The position numbers and the translations under genes were made by a program. From Chloroflexota bacterium (GTDB lineage: Bacteria; Chloroflexota; Ktedonobacteria; Ktedonobacterales; Ktedonobacteraceae), in contig CADDYT010000079.1 of assembly GCA_902810755.1 (NCBI GenBank), forward strand, positions 1 through 26,969: DNA of 26,969 bases. Direction: 5' to 3'. A model generated the notes under the pieces. That model was not told where the DNA came from and made no database searches. It saw only the letters and a program-made list of their open reading frames with translations. Position 1 is the first letter of the stretch; each line of letters starts with the position of its first letter. Positions 7,737 through 16,509 of the stretch are shown piece by piece.

Positions 7737-8537
7737 TTAGCATGCGAACCCGAACTCCTCAGGATACTCTACCCGCACCAGACACAGCCCGTGTGGGGGG
7801 GCCGCTGAACCAGGGTGCGTCTTCTCGGCGCGCTGCACGATGGCGGCGAACTCGTCGAGGCTCAAACGGTTCTGCCCGACCAGCAGCAGCGTTCCGACCA
7901 TTCTGCGAACCATACCCGTCAGAAAGGCGTCCGCAGTAAAATCACAATAGATAAGTGCTTGCTCCGGGCTTGCCAGGTCGCGCTGGCAGCGTGCTTCGAG
8001 CATGGTGCGCACGCTGGAATGCGGCCCCGGCTTGCGCGGATTGGTCTCCTCAGGGCTGCGCCCGAATGCTGCGAAATCTTTGCGCCCCAGAAGAAGCTGG
8101 CACGCCTCCTGCATGCGAGCCACGTCCAGCGCCTGCGGACGATAGTAGCTATAACGGGCCAGCAGTGGCGATGGCGCGCTGCCATTCCAGATCGTATAGC
8201 GATAGGAGCGGCTCCGCGCGCTGTAGCGGGCGTGGAAGCGTTCAGGAACTTCCCGCACCCAGCGCGCCGCGACCGAGCGCGGCAGCACGGCATTCAACGC
8301 CCGCATCCACACTTCCGGCGTTAATACCGCCTCCGTATGGAAGTTGATGACCTGCCCGCTGGCATGGACGCCGGCATCGGTGCGCCCCGCCCCATGCACG
8401 GTAGACATGGAGCCGGAGATACGCTCAACCGCTGCCTCTAACGCGCCCTGCACCGTTGGCCCGTGATCTTCCGGCTGCCGCTGGAAGCCATGAAAATCGG
8501 TACCATCGTACTCAATCCCACAGGCAAAATTTTTCAT
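7737..8537 (-). CDS. truA: tRNA pseudouridine(38-40) synthase TruA
   Basis: 266 residues, normal for TruA. It converts uridines 38-40 of the tRNA anticodon arm to pseudouridine in the cytoplasm. The catalytic motif GAGRTDAGVHA has the active aspartate at about residue 54. The N-terminal YDGTDFHGFQRQP and the C-terminal FLTGMVRRMVGTLLLVG blocks are also diagnostic. The ribosome-binding site is weak (AGAGAAC before ATG). Placement between rplQ and rplM is the common arrangement of the alpha-operon tail in Gram-positives and Chloroflexota. Confidence 0.96.
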   Translation of the reverse strand: MKNFACGIEYDGTDFHGFQRQPEDHGPTVQGALEAAVERISGSMSTVHGAGRTDAGVHASGQVINFHTEAVLTPEVWMRALNAVLPRSVAARWVREVPERFHARYSARSRSYRYTIWNGSAPSPLLARYSYYRPQALDVARMQEACQLLLGRKDFAAFGRSPEETNPRKPGPHSSVRTMLEARCQRDLASPEQALIYCDFTADAFLTGMVRRMVGTLLLVGQNRLSLDEFAAIVQRAEKTHPGSAAPPHGLCLVRVEYPEEFGFAC

Positions 8538-8560
8538 GTTCTCTGTTTGTCGGCAACCAC

Positions 8561-8588
8561 CAGATGCTTCGCTTCACTCAGCATGACA
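8561..8588 (-). repeat. Candidate dispersed repeat in the rplQ-truA gap
   Basis: The minus strand contains CTGAGTGAAGCGAAGCATCT, preceded by TGTCATG. This resembles an intergenic sequence I recall in several bacterial phyla (TGTCATTCTGAGCGAAGCGAAG-like). Only one copy is in this window, so the assignment rests on memory of the motif. Confidence 0.35.
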
Positions 8589-8609
8589 TGGGGGCCGACC
8601 AATCATCGC

Positions 8610-9236
8610 CTATACCAGGGCGATCTGGGCAATCTCAGCGGCGTCGCCTTTGCGGCGGCCCAGCTTGGTGATGCGGGTGTAGCCGCCGGGGCGTCCGACA
8701 TAGCGGGGAGCAAGCTCCTCGAACATCTTCTTGACGACCAGTTCATCGGGCAGGGCGCTGAGAATCTTGCGGCGCGCGTTCAACTCAATCACCATCGCCT
8801 CGTAAGCCGCCTGCAGAGCGCGCTCGGCCTCGGCTTCGTTGGAGATGATGCGCAGGAGTTCCTCGCGGCGATCCTTGAGCTTGTTCTCCAGGAACTTGCG
8901 GCCTTCCGGCGTCAGCGGGGCTTTGCCCTGATCGAGGCGCTCCTCATTGCTGGCAACGCGATCGTTGAGGGAGAAGCGACCGCGACGGGCGAACTCCATC
9001 AGACGTTCGGCCTTCTCCTCGTCTTTCACGATGGTGGCCAGGTGTTCCCTGGCAGCCAGGCGGCCCTTAACCGCCGTATCAATCAATTTTTCGACTTCAC
9101 CACGAATGGCGCGGGCGCGCGCCTCGGTGGTCTGTATGCGATCGTAGCGGATCAGGCCCGCCATCAAGTTGCGACGGGCCGCGCGGCGCTGCGGCTCCGG
9201 CATGCCCATCCGGTTACCGGCTACTCGATGCCTCAA
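8610..9236 (-). CDS. rplQ: Large-subunit ribosomal protein L17 (bL17) with large internal insert
   Basis: About 208 residues against 115-125 usual. It opens with (M)[18 protein letters not shown] and has the [16 protein letters not shown] motif. It ends with the conserved [15 protein letters not shown] and [17 protein letters not shown] segments. Between residues about 71 and 158 sits a highly charged, probably helical insert of nearly 90 residues not found in standard L17. I chose TTG at 9236 because GGAGG lies 6 bases before it and homology begins exactly there. The longer upstream frame would overlap rpoA. It sits one base after the rpoA stop and is translationally coupled. Confidence 0.95.
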   Translation of the reverse strand: MRHRVAGNRMGMPEPQRRAARRNLMAGLIRYDRIQTTEARARAIRGEVEKLIDTAVKGRLAAREHLATIVKDEEKAERLMEFARRGRFSLNDRVASNEERLDQGKAPLTPEGRKFLENKLKDRREELLRIISNEAEAERALQAAYEAMVIELNARRKILSALPDELVVKKMFEELAPRYVGRPGGYTRITKLGRRKGDAAEIAQIALV

Positions 9237-9237
9237 C

Positions 9238-10224
9238 TTAGTCCTCCATTTCCTGATCGCCGTCCATATCGGCTCCAACGGCGCTCGGACGCTGATTCGG
9301 ATTCGGCAGGAAGTTGCGGGAGAGCAAGCGTTCGCGCAACTCTTGCAGGCTCTTTTCCCCGAAGTTGCGTACCCCCAGCAGGTCTTCCTCGTTCATCGAG
9401 AGAACCTGGCCCACTTTGGTGATGTTGCTGCGCTTGAGGCAGTTGTAGGCACGCACCGAGAGGTCAAGGTCTTCGATGGGGGTATCGTAAATCTTCTGGG
9501 GGATGGGCCAGCTGCTCAGTGGCTGCTTCTCCGGCTCTGTCAGCACCGCCTGGTAGCTGGAGAGCTGGGAGAAGAGCCGCACCAGAATATCGGAACTCTG
9601 GCGCATCGCCTCATCCGGCGTGATTGTTCCGTCCGTCGTAATATCGAGAATAATTTTATCGTAGTTGGTCATTTGCCCCACGCGGGTATGCTCAACGGTG
9701 TAGTTCACTTTCTGTACCGGCGTGAAAATGGCATCGACGGGAATAACCCCGATGGGCTGGTCTTCTTTCGAGTCGGCGGGTACGTAGCCGCGACCGGTCT
9801 CGACGACCAGTTCCATATCGAGGTGCGCATTCTCGCTGTCCAGGGTAGCGATATGCTGCTCCGGGTTGACGATTTCCACCGTGCTGGGGGCAACGATATC
9901 GCCGGCAGTAACGTCGCGCTCACCACTCACTTCCAGCCGCATCGAGACGGGATGGTCTGAGAAGGAGCGGAGGCGAATCTTCTTGACGTTCAGCACGATA
10001 TCAGTGACATCCTCCATGACGCCGGGGATATCCTGGAACTCGTGCTGGACCCCTTCAATACGAATGGAAGTCACTGCCGCCCCCGGCAGGGACGAGAGCA
10101 ACACACGGCGAAGTGAGTTGCCCAGGGTCACGCCATACCCCGCCTCTAATGGCTCAATATCATAACTCGCATAATTTCCCTGTGTTTTCGTGTTTTTAAT
10201 GCGAGGCAGAGTAATATCTAGCAA
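9238..10224 (-). CDS. rpoA: RNA polymerase alpha subunit
   Basis: 328 residues, standard length. The N-terminal dimerisation and assembly domain holds [20 protein letters not shown] and [20 protein letters not shown]. The C-terminal DNA-binding domain is marked by [19 protein letters not shown] and [17 protein letters not shown]. The start codon is TTG (10224), followed by the family-typical L-x-I-x-L-P-x-I; its ribosome-binding site is poor (AGGTTGG). A 97-base gap separates it from rpsD and shows no clear promoter or terminator. Confidence 0.97.
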   Translation of the reverse strand: MLDITLPRIKNTKTQGNYASYDIEPLEAGYGVTLGNSLRRVLLSSLPGAAVTSIRIEGVQHEFQDIPGVMEDVTDIVLNVKKIRLRSFSDHPVSMRLEVSGERDVTAGDIVAPSTVEIVNPEQHIATLDSENAHLDMELVVETGRGYVPADSKEDQPIGVIPVDAIFTPVQKVNYTVEHTRVGQMTNYDKIILDITTDGTITPDEAMRQSSDILVRLFSQLSSYQAVLTEPEKQPLSSWPIPQKIYDTPIEDLDLSVRAYNCLKRSNITKVGQVLSMNEEDLLGVRNFGEKSLQELRERLLSRNFLPNPNQRPSAVGADMDGDQEMED

Positions 10225-10321
10225 GGTTCCAACCTGCCTTTCTTTGTCTACCAGTCCTTACTTCAGGCTTCTTCCCTCTACAATGTCGTCATGCAAGAAA
10301 CGAGTAGTATTGGCGGAAAGG

Positions 10322-10948
10322 TTATCGCTGGTAGTATTCAACCACCATCTGCTCGTCAAACGGCAGTTCGAGTTCGCTGCGTGTCGGCAGAGAGAGGACA
10401 CGCCCGGACATCTCGTCGACATCCAGCGTCAGCCAGGCAGGAACGCCCTTCTGCGCCAGGAGCATGGCCCGCGTCTTGAAGTACTCCAGGCCCTTGCTGC
10501 GCTCGCGGACCGCGATGACATCGCCAGGTTTGGCGATAAACGAGGGAATATCGGTCTTGCGGCCATTGACGGCGAAGTGGCCGTGATTGACCAGCTGGCG
10601 GGCCTGCGCCCGCGAGTCGGCGAAGCCGAGACGATAGACCAGGTTATCCAGACGCATCTCCAGGAGTTGCAGCAGACGCTCGCCGGTCTTGCCGGGGCTG
10701 CGAGATGCCATATTATAGGTTTTGCGGAACTGGCGCTCTAAGACGCCATAGGTGCGACGGACGCGCTGCTTCTCACGTAGCTGTCTGGCATAGCCAGACT
10801 CTTTGCGTGCGCGGCTCGTCCCATGCTGTCCGGGACGGCTGCTGCGGCGCTCCAACGTGCATTTGGTCATGCACTTGTCGCCCTTCAAAAACAATTTTAC
10901 CCCCTCCCGCCTGCACAGTTTGCAAACGGGTCCGGTATAACGCGCCAT
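10322..10948 (-). CDS. rpsD: Small-subunit ribosomal protein S4 (uS4), Zn-type
   Basis: 208 residues, normal. The first 30 residues hold C9-x2-C12 and C26-x3-C30, the zinc-binding version of S4. An S4 RNA-binding domain follows ([20 protein letters not shown] and [10 protein letters not shown]). In E. coli S4 represses its own operon, but no such site can be shown here. A strong GAGGAGG lies upstream of the ATG. Confidence 0.97.
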   Translation of the reverse strand: MARYTGPVCKLCRREGVKLFLKGDKCMTKCTLERRSSRPGQHGTSRARKESGYARQLREKQRVRRTYGVLERQFRKTYNMASRSPGKTGERLLQLLEMRLDNLVYRLGFADSRAQARQLVNHGHFAVNGRKTDIPSFIAKPGDVIAVRERSKGLEYFKTRAMLLAQKGVPAWLTLDVDEMSGRVLSLPTRSELELPFDEQMVVEYYQR

Positions 10949-10980
10949 GTAGTTCTTTCCTCCTCAAACGCACTGCGCGC

Positions 10981-11382
10981 TTACACGCGACGCCGTTTTG
11001 GCGGTCGGCAGCCATTGTGCGGAATAGGTGTAACATCAGTAATTGCGGTAATATTGAGGCCCGCGCCCTGCAACGAGCGAATCGCGGCCTCGCGACCGGA
11101 GCCGGGGCCTTTGACGAAGACTTCGATCTGCCGCAGGCCATGCTCCATCGCTTTGCGCGCCGCCGTTTCGGCGGTGACCTGCGCGGCATACGGGGTACTC
11201 TTGCGCGACCCCTTGAAGCCCTGACTGCCCGCGCTTCCCCAGGAGATAACGTTACCGTTGGGGTCGGTCAGCGTAACAATCGTATTATTAAATGTTGCTT
11301 GAATATGAGCCTGCCCGCGCGGCACGGACTTGCGTTCGCGCCGTCTGGGCCTGCCCGCTGCTGCTTTCTTTTTATCTGCCAT
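10981..11382 (-). CDS. rpsK: Small-subunit ribosomal protein S11 (uS11)
   Basis: 133 residues beginning [18 protein letters not shown], normal for S11, which forms part of the 30S platform. The core reads [20 protein letters not shown] and [20 protein letters not shown], ending [18 protein letters not shown]. The frame stays open further to TTG at 11415, but ATG at 11382 has AGGAGG 11 bases upstream and matches the family start. Confidence 0.96.
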   Translation of the reverse strand: MADKKKAAAGRPRRRERKSVPRGQAHIQATFNNTIVTLTDPNGNVISWGSAGSQGFKGSRKSTPYAAQVTAETAARKAMEHGLRQIEVFVKGPGSGREAAIRSLQGAGLNITAITDVTPIPHNGCRPPKRRRV

Positions 11383-11407
11383 GCTTTGCCATTCCTCCTG
11401 GCTCTGC

Positions 11408-11427
11408 GGGCGCAATCAATTGCGCCC
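11408..11427. repeat. GGGCGCAAT palindrome between rpsM and rpsK
   Basis: GGGCGCAAT (11408-11416), two bases, then ATTGCGCCC (11419-11427). The same half-site CAATTGCGCCC occurs at the rpsJ-rplC junction (26463-26473). As RNA it forms a 7-9 bp stem just before the rpsK ribosome-binding site, with no T-run. Confidence 0.65.
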
Positions 11428-11431
11428 CACC

Positions 11432-11815
11432 TTACTTCTTGGCCGTCGCTTTCTTCTTGCCGGCCACTGTCTTCTTCGGCCCGCGCCGCGTGCGCGCATT
11501 GGTGCGCGTGCGCTGCCCACGTACCGGCAGGTTGCGGCGGTGACGCAGGCCGCGATAGCAGTTGATCTCAATCAACCGCTTGATATTCATATCCACTTCG
11601 CGGCGCAGATCGCCCTCGACTTTGTACTCACGGTCGATCAGTTCGCGCAAGCGGTTCACTTCCTCTTCGGTTAAATCTTTCACCCGCGTATCCGGGTTGA
11701 TGCGCGTGCGCTGCAAAATCTTTCGGCTCGTGGTTGGGCCGATGCCATAGATGTAGGTCAGCGATACTTCTACGCGCTTGTCGCGTGGAATATCCACGCC
11801 GGCAATTCTCGCCAT
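11432..11815 (-). CDS. rpsM: Small-subunit ribosomal protein S13 (uS13)
   Basis: 127 residues, normal; it lies in the 30S head and contacts the P-site tRNA and L5. Family marks: [32 protein letters not shown], and the C-terminal [20 protein letters not shown] followed by a Lys-rich tail. GGAGG sits 5 bases before ATG, inside the short gap after rpmJ. Confidence 0.97.
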   Translation of the reverse strand: MARIAGVDIPRDKRVEVSLTYIYGIGPTTSRKILQRTRINPDTRVKDLTEEEVNRLRELIDREYKVEGDLRREVDMNIKRLIEINCYRGLRHRRNLPVRGQRTRTNARTRRGPKKTVAGKKKATAKK

Positions 11816-11826
11816 GTTTTCCTCCG

Positions 11827-11943
11827 TTAGCCCTGCCGCTGCTTGTGCTTCGGCTCTTTGCTACAGATCACCATCACTACACGATTGCGCCGGATGACTT
11901 TGCAATGGTCGCAGCGCGGTTTCACTGAGGCGCGTACTTTCAT
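11827..11943 (-). CDS. rpmJ: Large-subunit ribosomal protein L36 (bL36), Zn-type
   Basis: A 38-residue protein starting [19 protein letters not shown] and ending [10 protein letters not shown]. Cys11, Cys14, Cys27 and His33 form the zinc ribbon of the C-type L36. A strong GAGGAGG precedes ATG at 11943. It lies between infA and rpsM, its standard place. The 207-base gap to infA (11944-12150) holds no other gene I can support; a short GAATC-type triple repeat is the only pattern seen. Confidence 0.96.
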   Translation of the reverse strand: MKVRASVKPRCDHCKVIRRNRVVMVICSKEPKHKQRQG

Positions 11944-12150
11944 GATTTGCCCTCCTCATTCCCTTCTTTGATATGCACATAAGATAGCGGGGCGCGCTGC
12001 CTTGCCTTGCCCTGCTTTGCGCCCGATTCAACTGACGAAAGACAAAAAGGAATCAGCACATGTTCCCTTTTCCCTGACGTACCTGTCTGTTCCGGTAGAG
12101 ATGATGCCGGTGAGAAGATTCGATTCGATTCGTTGAGGCAAGGGAGCCGC

Positions 12151-12369
12151 TTACCTCACCCGCCACGTGATGCGCCCGCGCGACAGGTCATAAGGTGAGA
12201 GGACGACCCGCACCTTATCGCCCGGCACGATGCGCACAAAATTCATGCGAATGCGGCCAGAAAGCACGGCCAGCACCTGATGCTGCTCATCGATCTGGAC
12301 CTTGAACATGGCGTTGGGGAGGGCCTCAAGGACGGTACCCTCTACCTCTATCTCATCCTTCTTTGCCAT
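12151..12369 (-). CDS. infA: Translation initiation factor IF-1
   Basis: 72 residues, standard. This single S1-like OB-fold binds the 30S A site during initiation. Recognised by [40 protein letters not shown], and [20 protein letters not shown] ending RITWRVR. AAGGA sits 4-5 bases before ATG. A separate promoter upstream (12473-12501) suggests it starts its own transcript within the superoperon. Confidence 0.97.
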   Translation of the reverse strand: MAKKDEIEVEGTVLEALPNAMFKVQIDEQHQVLAVLSGRIRMNFVRIVPGDKVRVVLSPYDLSRGRITWRVR

Positions 12370-12440
12370 AGCATCCTTTGTACATGAAGCTCAGATGACG
12401 TCTAACAATGCGTCAACAGCTATGATTCCATGATAAAATG

Positions 12441-12460
12441 GCAGCAGTTGACACTGCTGC
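12441..12460 (-). promoter_or_regulatory. Stem-loop in the infA leader
   Basis: In the minus-strand RNA, GCAGCAGT and ACTGCTGC pair as a perfect 8-bp stem around GTCA, followed by CATTTTA. It lies just downstream of the predicted transcription start. It could be a weak attenuator or a transcript-stabilising hairpin; the T-run is too short to be sure. Confidence 0.5.
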
Positions 12461-12472
12461 AGCCAACTACGA

Positions 12473-12501
12473 ATTATAGCATACTATGCCCCAAAAGTCG
12501 A
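12473..12501 (-). promoter_or_regulatory. Extended -10 promoter upstream of infA
   Basis: On the minus strand: TCGACT, 17-bp spacer, then TATAAT with a TGC extended -10 just before it. The predicted start is near 12466, giving a leader of roughly 95 bases before infA. The perfect -10 makes this one of the best promoters in the window. Confidence 0.7.
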
Positions 12502-12558
12502 GAGGCAATTTCTTCCTACCCCACATGGGCTATATGCTTCCTTCCTCTGGTTCGGCAA

Positions 12559-12588
12559 CGGGGCAGGCACAAGGCCCCCTGTCCCTAC
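12559..12588. repeat. CAGGNNNAAGGCC repeat, copy A (map-infA gap)
   Basis: Core CAGGCACAAGGCC at 12564-12576 followed by CCCCTGTCCCTAC. The flanks can form an imperfect hairpin. Related copies lie at 14218-14256 and 18002-18036. Confidence 0.55.
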
Positions 12589-12598
12589 AGGATGTGGC

Positions 12599-13351
12599 TC
12601 AAACCCGCGTCAGGATTTCTGGCTCGCCTGTGCCGATGGCGACCGTATGTTCAAAATGGGCGGAATAGTTCCGGTCTGCCGTGACGACCGTCCACTGGTC
12701 GTCCAGCACCTTGAACTCTTTCTGGCCCATGTTGACCATCGGCTCGATGGCGACGACCCAGCCTGGCCTGAGTAGCAGGTTGGGCTGGTCGCGCTCAATA
12801 TAGTTGAGAATCTGTGGATCCTCGTGCATATCGCGACCGACGCCATGCCCACCGTACTGGCGCACAAGCGAGAAACCGGCGCTTTCCACGTACCGCTGAA
12901 TCGCGCGGCTGATATCGTGCAGGCGTTTGCCCGCGCGGGCATTGGCGATCCCCAGATAAAGGGCTTCTTCCGTCACCTGGAGCAGGCGCTGCACTTCAGG
13001 GGCAACTTTGCCCACCGGCACGGTGATGGCTGCATCGGCGTGCCAGCCGTTATAGTTGGCCGCGAAGTCGATGGCGACGATATCGCCCTCTCGTAACACA
13101 CGCGGCCCCGGAATACCATGTACGATTTCTTCGTTTACAGACGTACAGATGGACGCCGGGTAACCGTGATAGCCTAAAGAGCTTGATTTCGCCCCGTATC
13201 CCTTCAATCTCTCAACCGCGAGGGCATCCAGATCGGCGGTGGTGATGCCCGGTTCCACTGCTGCACGCAGGTCGGCCAGGATCGCCGCGACAATATGCCC
13301 CGTTTCGCGGATTTTTGCCACTTCCTCTTTCGACTTAATCAGGGGTGCCAT
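12599..13351 (-). CDS. map: Methionine aminopeptidase, type I
   Basis: 250 residues, standard for type Ia. It removes the initiator methionine from nascent proteins. The dimetal ligands are all visible: Asp95, Asp106, His169 (in GGHGVGRDMHEDP), Glu203 (AIEPM) and Glu234 (HFEHT). His78, in NEEIVHGIPG, is the usual substrate-side histidine. ATG is preceded by AAGGT. It lies 18 bases after adk, the common secY-adk-map order. Confidence 0.97.
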   Translation of the reverse strand: MAPLIKSKEEVAKIRETGHIVAAILADLRAAVEPGITTADLDALAVERLKGYGAKSSSLGYHGYPASICTSVNEEIVHGIPGPRVLREGDIVAIDFAANYNGWHADAAITVPVGKVAPEVQRLLQVTEEALYLGIANARAGKRLHDISRAIQRYVESAGFSLVRQYGGHGVGRDMHEDPQILNYIERDQPNLLLRPGWVVAIEPMVNMGQKEFKVLDDQWTVVTADRNYSAHFEHTVAIGTGEPEILTRV

Positions 13352-13369
13352 GATACCTTATACCTGTTT

Positions 13370-14038
13370 CTAATCGTTCTTTTCCGCAGCCACATGGGCG
13401 CGAATCTTTTCCACCAGCGCCTGATGCACCTGCTCGATGCTCTGGTTGCCGTTGACTTCTATCAGCTTGCCCTGCGCACGGTAGTAGTCGAGCAGAAGAA
13501 TGGTTTCGCTGAAGAAGATTTGCAGTCGCCGCTGCACCGCTTCTCCGACATCGTCGGGGCGCTGGTAGAGCGGGCTTCCATCGATATCGCAGATGCCGGG
13601 AACCTTCGGCGGGTTCGTATAGATATTGTAGACGTGCTGGTTGCCCCGGCAAATGTACCTGCCGGAGAGGCGGTGCAGCAGTTCCTGACGCGGGACTTCC
13701 AGGTAGGCTGCGATATCGATATGCCGACCGATATCGTGCAGGGCCTTATCCAGAATCTCGGCCTGCGCGACGGTACGCGGAAACCCATCCAGGATCACGC
13801 CCTGCGCGCAATCTGGCTGCTCGATGCGATGGATAACCAGCGCCACCGTGATCGTGTCGGGAACCAGATCCCCGCGATCATTGTAGGCTTTGGCCTGCAT
13901 CCCCAGCTCTGTTTTCTCAGCTATCGCCTGCCGTATCAAATCCCCACTGGAAACGTGAGGAATGCCGAATGTCTGAGAAAGCAAATCTGCCTGCGTCCCT
14001 TTCCCCGACCCCTGTGCGCCGATCAGGATAATGTTCAC
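13370..14038 (-). CDS. adk: Adenylate kinase
   Basis: 222 residues; interconverts ATP plus AMP with two ADP. The P-loop is GAQGSGKGT (8-16), with Gln where most have Pro. DGFPRT (84-89) marks the AMP/ATP contact region. The long-form LID is present, but the zinc site is incomplete: Cys130, Asn133 in place of the second Cys, Cys150 and Asp153. GTG at 14038 is chosen because GGAGG lies 7 bases before it and the conserved N-terminus NIILIG follows. The longer open frame extends into non-homologous gap sequence. Confidence 0.96.
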   Translation of the reverse strand: MNIILIGAQGSGKGTQADLLSQTFGIPHVSSGDLIRQAIAEKTELGMQAKAYNDRGDLVPDTITVALVIHRIEQPDCAQGVILDGFPRTVAQAEILDKALHDIGRHIDIAAYLEVPRQELLHRLSGRYICRGNQHVYNIYTNPPKVPGICDIDGSPLYQRPDDVGEAVQRRLQIFFSETILLLDYYRAQGKLIEVNGNQSIEQVHQALVEKIRAHVAAEKND

Positions 14039-14217
14039 GTCTTTTCCTCCGGTGGAAGCTATTTTCGGGTGCCACAGTGCGCCCTGGCGACCGCGATTTA
14101 TTACACGTACTGGAGGGACAGAGGGTGGAGGAGACAAATGGGGAGACCTGCGCCTGTCGCGCCCCGTCGCCGAGCCACCAGCTCCCTTTCCCGGCTCAAA
14201 CGTTTATGGGGTTAGCC

Positions 14218-14256
14218 GGACAGGGGCAAGGCCGCCCTTCACCCCCTGTCCCTCCG
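14218..14256. repeat. CAGGNNNAAGGCC repeat, copy B (secY-adk gap)
   Basis: Core CAGGGGCAAGGCC at 14221-14233. GGACAGGGG (14218-14226) pairs perfectly with CCCCTGTCC (14243-14251), a 9-bp stem with a 16-base loop. It sits in the 297-base gap 14039-14335 between secY and adk, in which I see no gene, no convincing promoter and no T-run terminator. Confidence 0.6.
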
Positions 14257-14335
14257 GTACCCCCTCATGCCCAATCTGGTTGTCAAAGTTCATCATTGTC
14301 AGGGGCCACGATCAATCACGGCCCTACGAAAGCGA

Positions 14336-15685
14336 TTATGATAAGAAGCCCGAATAGTTGCGCATCACCATCTGGGCCTCTAGCTGGCGCACAGTGTCGA
14401 GAACGACACCGACGACGATCAGCAGGGCCGCGCTACTGAGCAACTGGTTGCCGCCCACGCGCGAGACGTAGGGCAGGATAGCCACGATGCCCAGGAAGAG
14501 CGCGCCGCCCAGCGTGACGCGATTGAGAATTGCCTGCAGGTAACGGCTGGTCGGCTCCCCCGGTCGATAGCCGGGGATGAACGCGCCCTGCTTTTGCAGG
14601 TTCTCTGGAATGTTCTGCTGCTGCCAGACGACGTAGGCATAGAAGAACGTGAAGGCCACTACCAGCACAAAGTAGATGAACCAGTAGTACCATAGCGACG
14701 TATTGACGATATAGGTGCCGACCCACTGCGCGGCATTGCTCAGCCAGGTAACGCTGTTGCCCACCAGGTACTGCGAGAGAACGGCGGGGAAGATCAGCAT
14801 GGACTGCGCGAAGATCAGTGGAATCATGCCCGCGCTGTTGACCTGGATCGGAATGTAGGTCGTCTGCGCCGAACCAACGAGCAGGCCGCGCCCAACCATA
14901 CGCTTGGTAGGATACTGCACCGGCACGCGTCGCTGGCCCTGATAGATATAGACAATGCCAACGATGGTCAGCAGGCCAATAATCAGGAAGACAACGATGC
15001 TGACGACGCCGCTGCCGCTGCCATTGCTGGACGAAGAGGCCAGGAAGCCCTGCTGGACAAAGCCCGGCAGGCGGCTGACGATACCGGCGAAGATGATGAG
15101 CGAGATACCATTGCCAATGCCATTCTCGGTAATCAGTTCGCCGATCCAGACCAGGATCATCGTCCCGGCAACCATCGACATCAGGATGGCGAGCGTCGAG
15201 AGCCAGACGCCGTTGCCGCCAAACAGGTTGAAGGAACTGGAGTCGAGGACGCCCACACGCACGAAGATTGCCGCGTTCCCCAGCGCCTGCAAGAAAGCCA
15301 GCGGTACGGTAATGATACGGGTAATCTGGCTGAAGCGCAGCCGTCCTGCTTCGCCTTCCATGGATAAGTTCTGCAAAGCCGGAATAATGGGTTGCAGCAA
15401 CTGCATGACGATGGTCGCGGTAATGTAGGGATAGACCCCCATCGCTACCACCGAGAAGGTCTGCAAGGAGCCGCCGGAAAAGACATCCAGCAGGCCGAGC
15501 AACTGCCCCAGGTTATTGTTGTTTGAGCTGCCACTAAAGAGCTTCGCCAGCGCCTGTGCCTGCGCATGTGTGAGCGGCACGGTGATACTGGCGAGGACGC
15601 GGAAGATCAACAACATCCCCAGGGTGAAAAGAATCTTGTTGCGCAGGTCGGGTACGGTCCAGATGCTACGCAGTCGTTCCCACAT
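14336..15685 (-). CDS. secY: Protein translocase channel subunit SecY
   Basis: 449 residues, standard length, with about ten hydrophobic segments. It forms the SecYEG channel in the cytoplasmic membrane. Signature stretches include VVAMGVYPYITATIVMQLL, LITENGIGNGISLIIFAGI and the cytoplasmic loop YPTKRMVGRGLLVGSAQTTY followed by IPIQVNSAGMIPLIFAQS. ATG has AGGAG 6 bases upstream. The Asn-rich and Ser-rich loops near 54-58 and 216-224 are outward-facing spacers. It is preceded by a strong stem-loop in the gap after rplO. Confidence 0.97.
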   Translation of the reverse strand: MWERLRSIWTVPDLRNKILFTLGMLLIFRVLASITVPLTHAQAQALAKLFSGSSNNNNLGQLLGLLDVFSGGSLQTFSVVAMGVYPYITATIVMQLLQPIIPALQNLSMEGEAGRLRFSQITRIITVPLAFLQALGNAAIFVRVGVLDSSSFNLFGGNGVWLSTLAILMSMVAGTMILVWIGELITENGIGNGISLIIFAGIVSRLPGFVQQGFLASSSSNGSGSGVVSIVVFLIIGLLTIVGIVYIYQGQRRVPVQYPTKRMVGRGLLVGSAQTTYIPIQVNSAGMIPLIFAQSMLIFPAVLSQYLVGNSVTWLSNAAQWVGTYIVNTSLWYYWFIYFVLVVAFTFFYAYVVWQQQNIPENLQKQGAFIPGYRPGEPTSRYLQAILNRVTLGGALFLGIVAILPYVSRVGGNQLLSSAALLIVVGVVLDTVRQLEAQMVMRNYSGFLS

Positions 15686-15731
15686 GGATTACTCCTTTTA
15701 GAGAGTGCAGGAGAGATAGCAAACAGGCAGG

Positions 15732-15759
15732 AGATACCAGGACGCCGGTCCTGGTATCT
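15732..15759 (-). promoter_or_regulatory. 12-bp perfect stem-loop between rplO and secY
   Basis: AGATACCAGGAC, loop of four bases, and the exact complement; it begins 4 bases after the rplO stop codon. On the minus strand no T-run follows, so it is not a canonical terminator. It may protect the upstream mRNA end or reduce read-through into secY, whose product is needed in much smaller amounts than ribosomal proteins. Confidence 0.7.
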
Positions 15760-15763
15760 TTAC

Positions 15764-16297
15764 CTATCCTTCGCTCTGCTGCGCTGGAACCTTTTTGTTT
15801 TCGTCCTTACGTCGCTTCGTCTTTTCATAGACTTTCGTCGGAATGATCTCGACGGTGCCACCGGCTGCCTCGATCTTAGCGCGTGCGCTTTCCGAAAACT
15901 TGTGCGCCCGAACCGTTAAGACGCGATCCACTTCTCCTTCGCCCAGCACTTTGACGAGGCCGCGCGCCTCGGCGGGCGTCATCAGGTTCATCGCGACCAT
16001 TTCCTCCGGCGTCACATAGGTTCCCGGCTCGAACAGTTCAAGGTCGGCGATATTAATAATGGTATAGTTTTTGCGGAAGGGCGTATTGCTATTGCCCAGG
16101 CCGCGCACGAAGGGCAGACGCTTGGACAGGCGCGTCTGGCCGCCATTGAAGGCGCGGTGGAGGCTGCCGCCGCTGCGTGCCTTCTGGCCTTTGGTGCCGC
16201 GCCCGGCGGTCTTGCCGCGCCCGGAGCCATGACCCCGACCAACACGCCGTTCCGGCCTGTGCGAGCCAGGGGCTGGCCGCAAATCAGAGAGTCTCAT
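15764..16297 (-). CDS. rplO: Large-subunit ribosomal protein L15 (uL15)
   Basis: 177 residues against about 147 usual. The N-terminus [20 protein letters not shown] and the glycine-rich [20 protein letters not shown] loop are diagnostic, with [15 protein letters not shown] and a C-terminal core reaching TVEII near 151. A Lys/Glu-rich tail of about 25 residues follows. The start ATG overlaps the rpmD stop as ATGA, so the two genes are translationally coupled. Confidence 0.97.
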   Translation of the reverse strand: MRLSDLRPAPGSHRPERRVGRGHGSGRGKTAGRGTKGQKARSGGSLHRAFNGGQTRLSKRLPFVRGLGNSNTPFRKNYTIINIADLELFEPGTYVTPEEMVAMNLMTPAEARGLVKVLGEGEVDRVLTVRAHKFSESARAKIEAAGGTVEIIPTKVYEKTKRRKDENKKVPAQQSEG

Positions 16298-16479
16298 TGC
16301 TCTATCTCCTCTACCTCTACGAGGTGGCTCACCTTGCGAACCATCCCGCGAATAGCAGGATTGTCCTCATGTTCAACGGTGTGCTGGAGCTTGCGCAGCT
16401 TCAGCGCGCGGATGGTCGCCTTCTGATCCTTTGGATGACCAATCGCGCTTCTCACCCATTTTATACGTAGTTTTGCCAT
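16294..16479 (-). CDS. rpmD: Large-subunit ribosomal protein L30 (uL30)
   Basis: 61 residues, normal for bacterial L30. The pattern [20 protein letters not shown], then [20 protein letters not shown] and [10 protein letters not shown], fits the family. AGGAGAG lies 7 bases before ATG. It lies between rpsE and rplO in the usual spc order and overlaps rplO by 4 bases. Confidence 0.96.
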   Translation of the reverse strand: MAKLRIKWVRSAIGHPKDQKATIRALKLRKLQHTVEHEDNPAIRGMVRKVSHLVEVEEIEQ

Positions 16480-16509
16480 AATTCTTCTCTCCTATCGGCC
16501 CGGTTCAGG

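Noticed and set aside
8538..8609. Small gene between rplQ and truA
   Set aside because: Only 72 bases, no start with a ribosome-binding site; it is better explained as a repeat-bearing spacer.
14281..14286. TTGACA on the minus strand in the secY-adk gap
   Set aside because: The position 17 bases downstream reads GGGGTA, not a -10 box.
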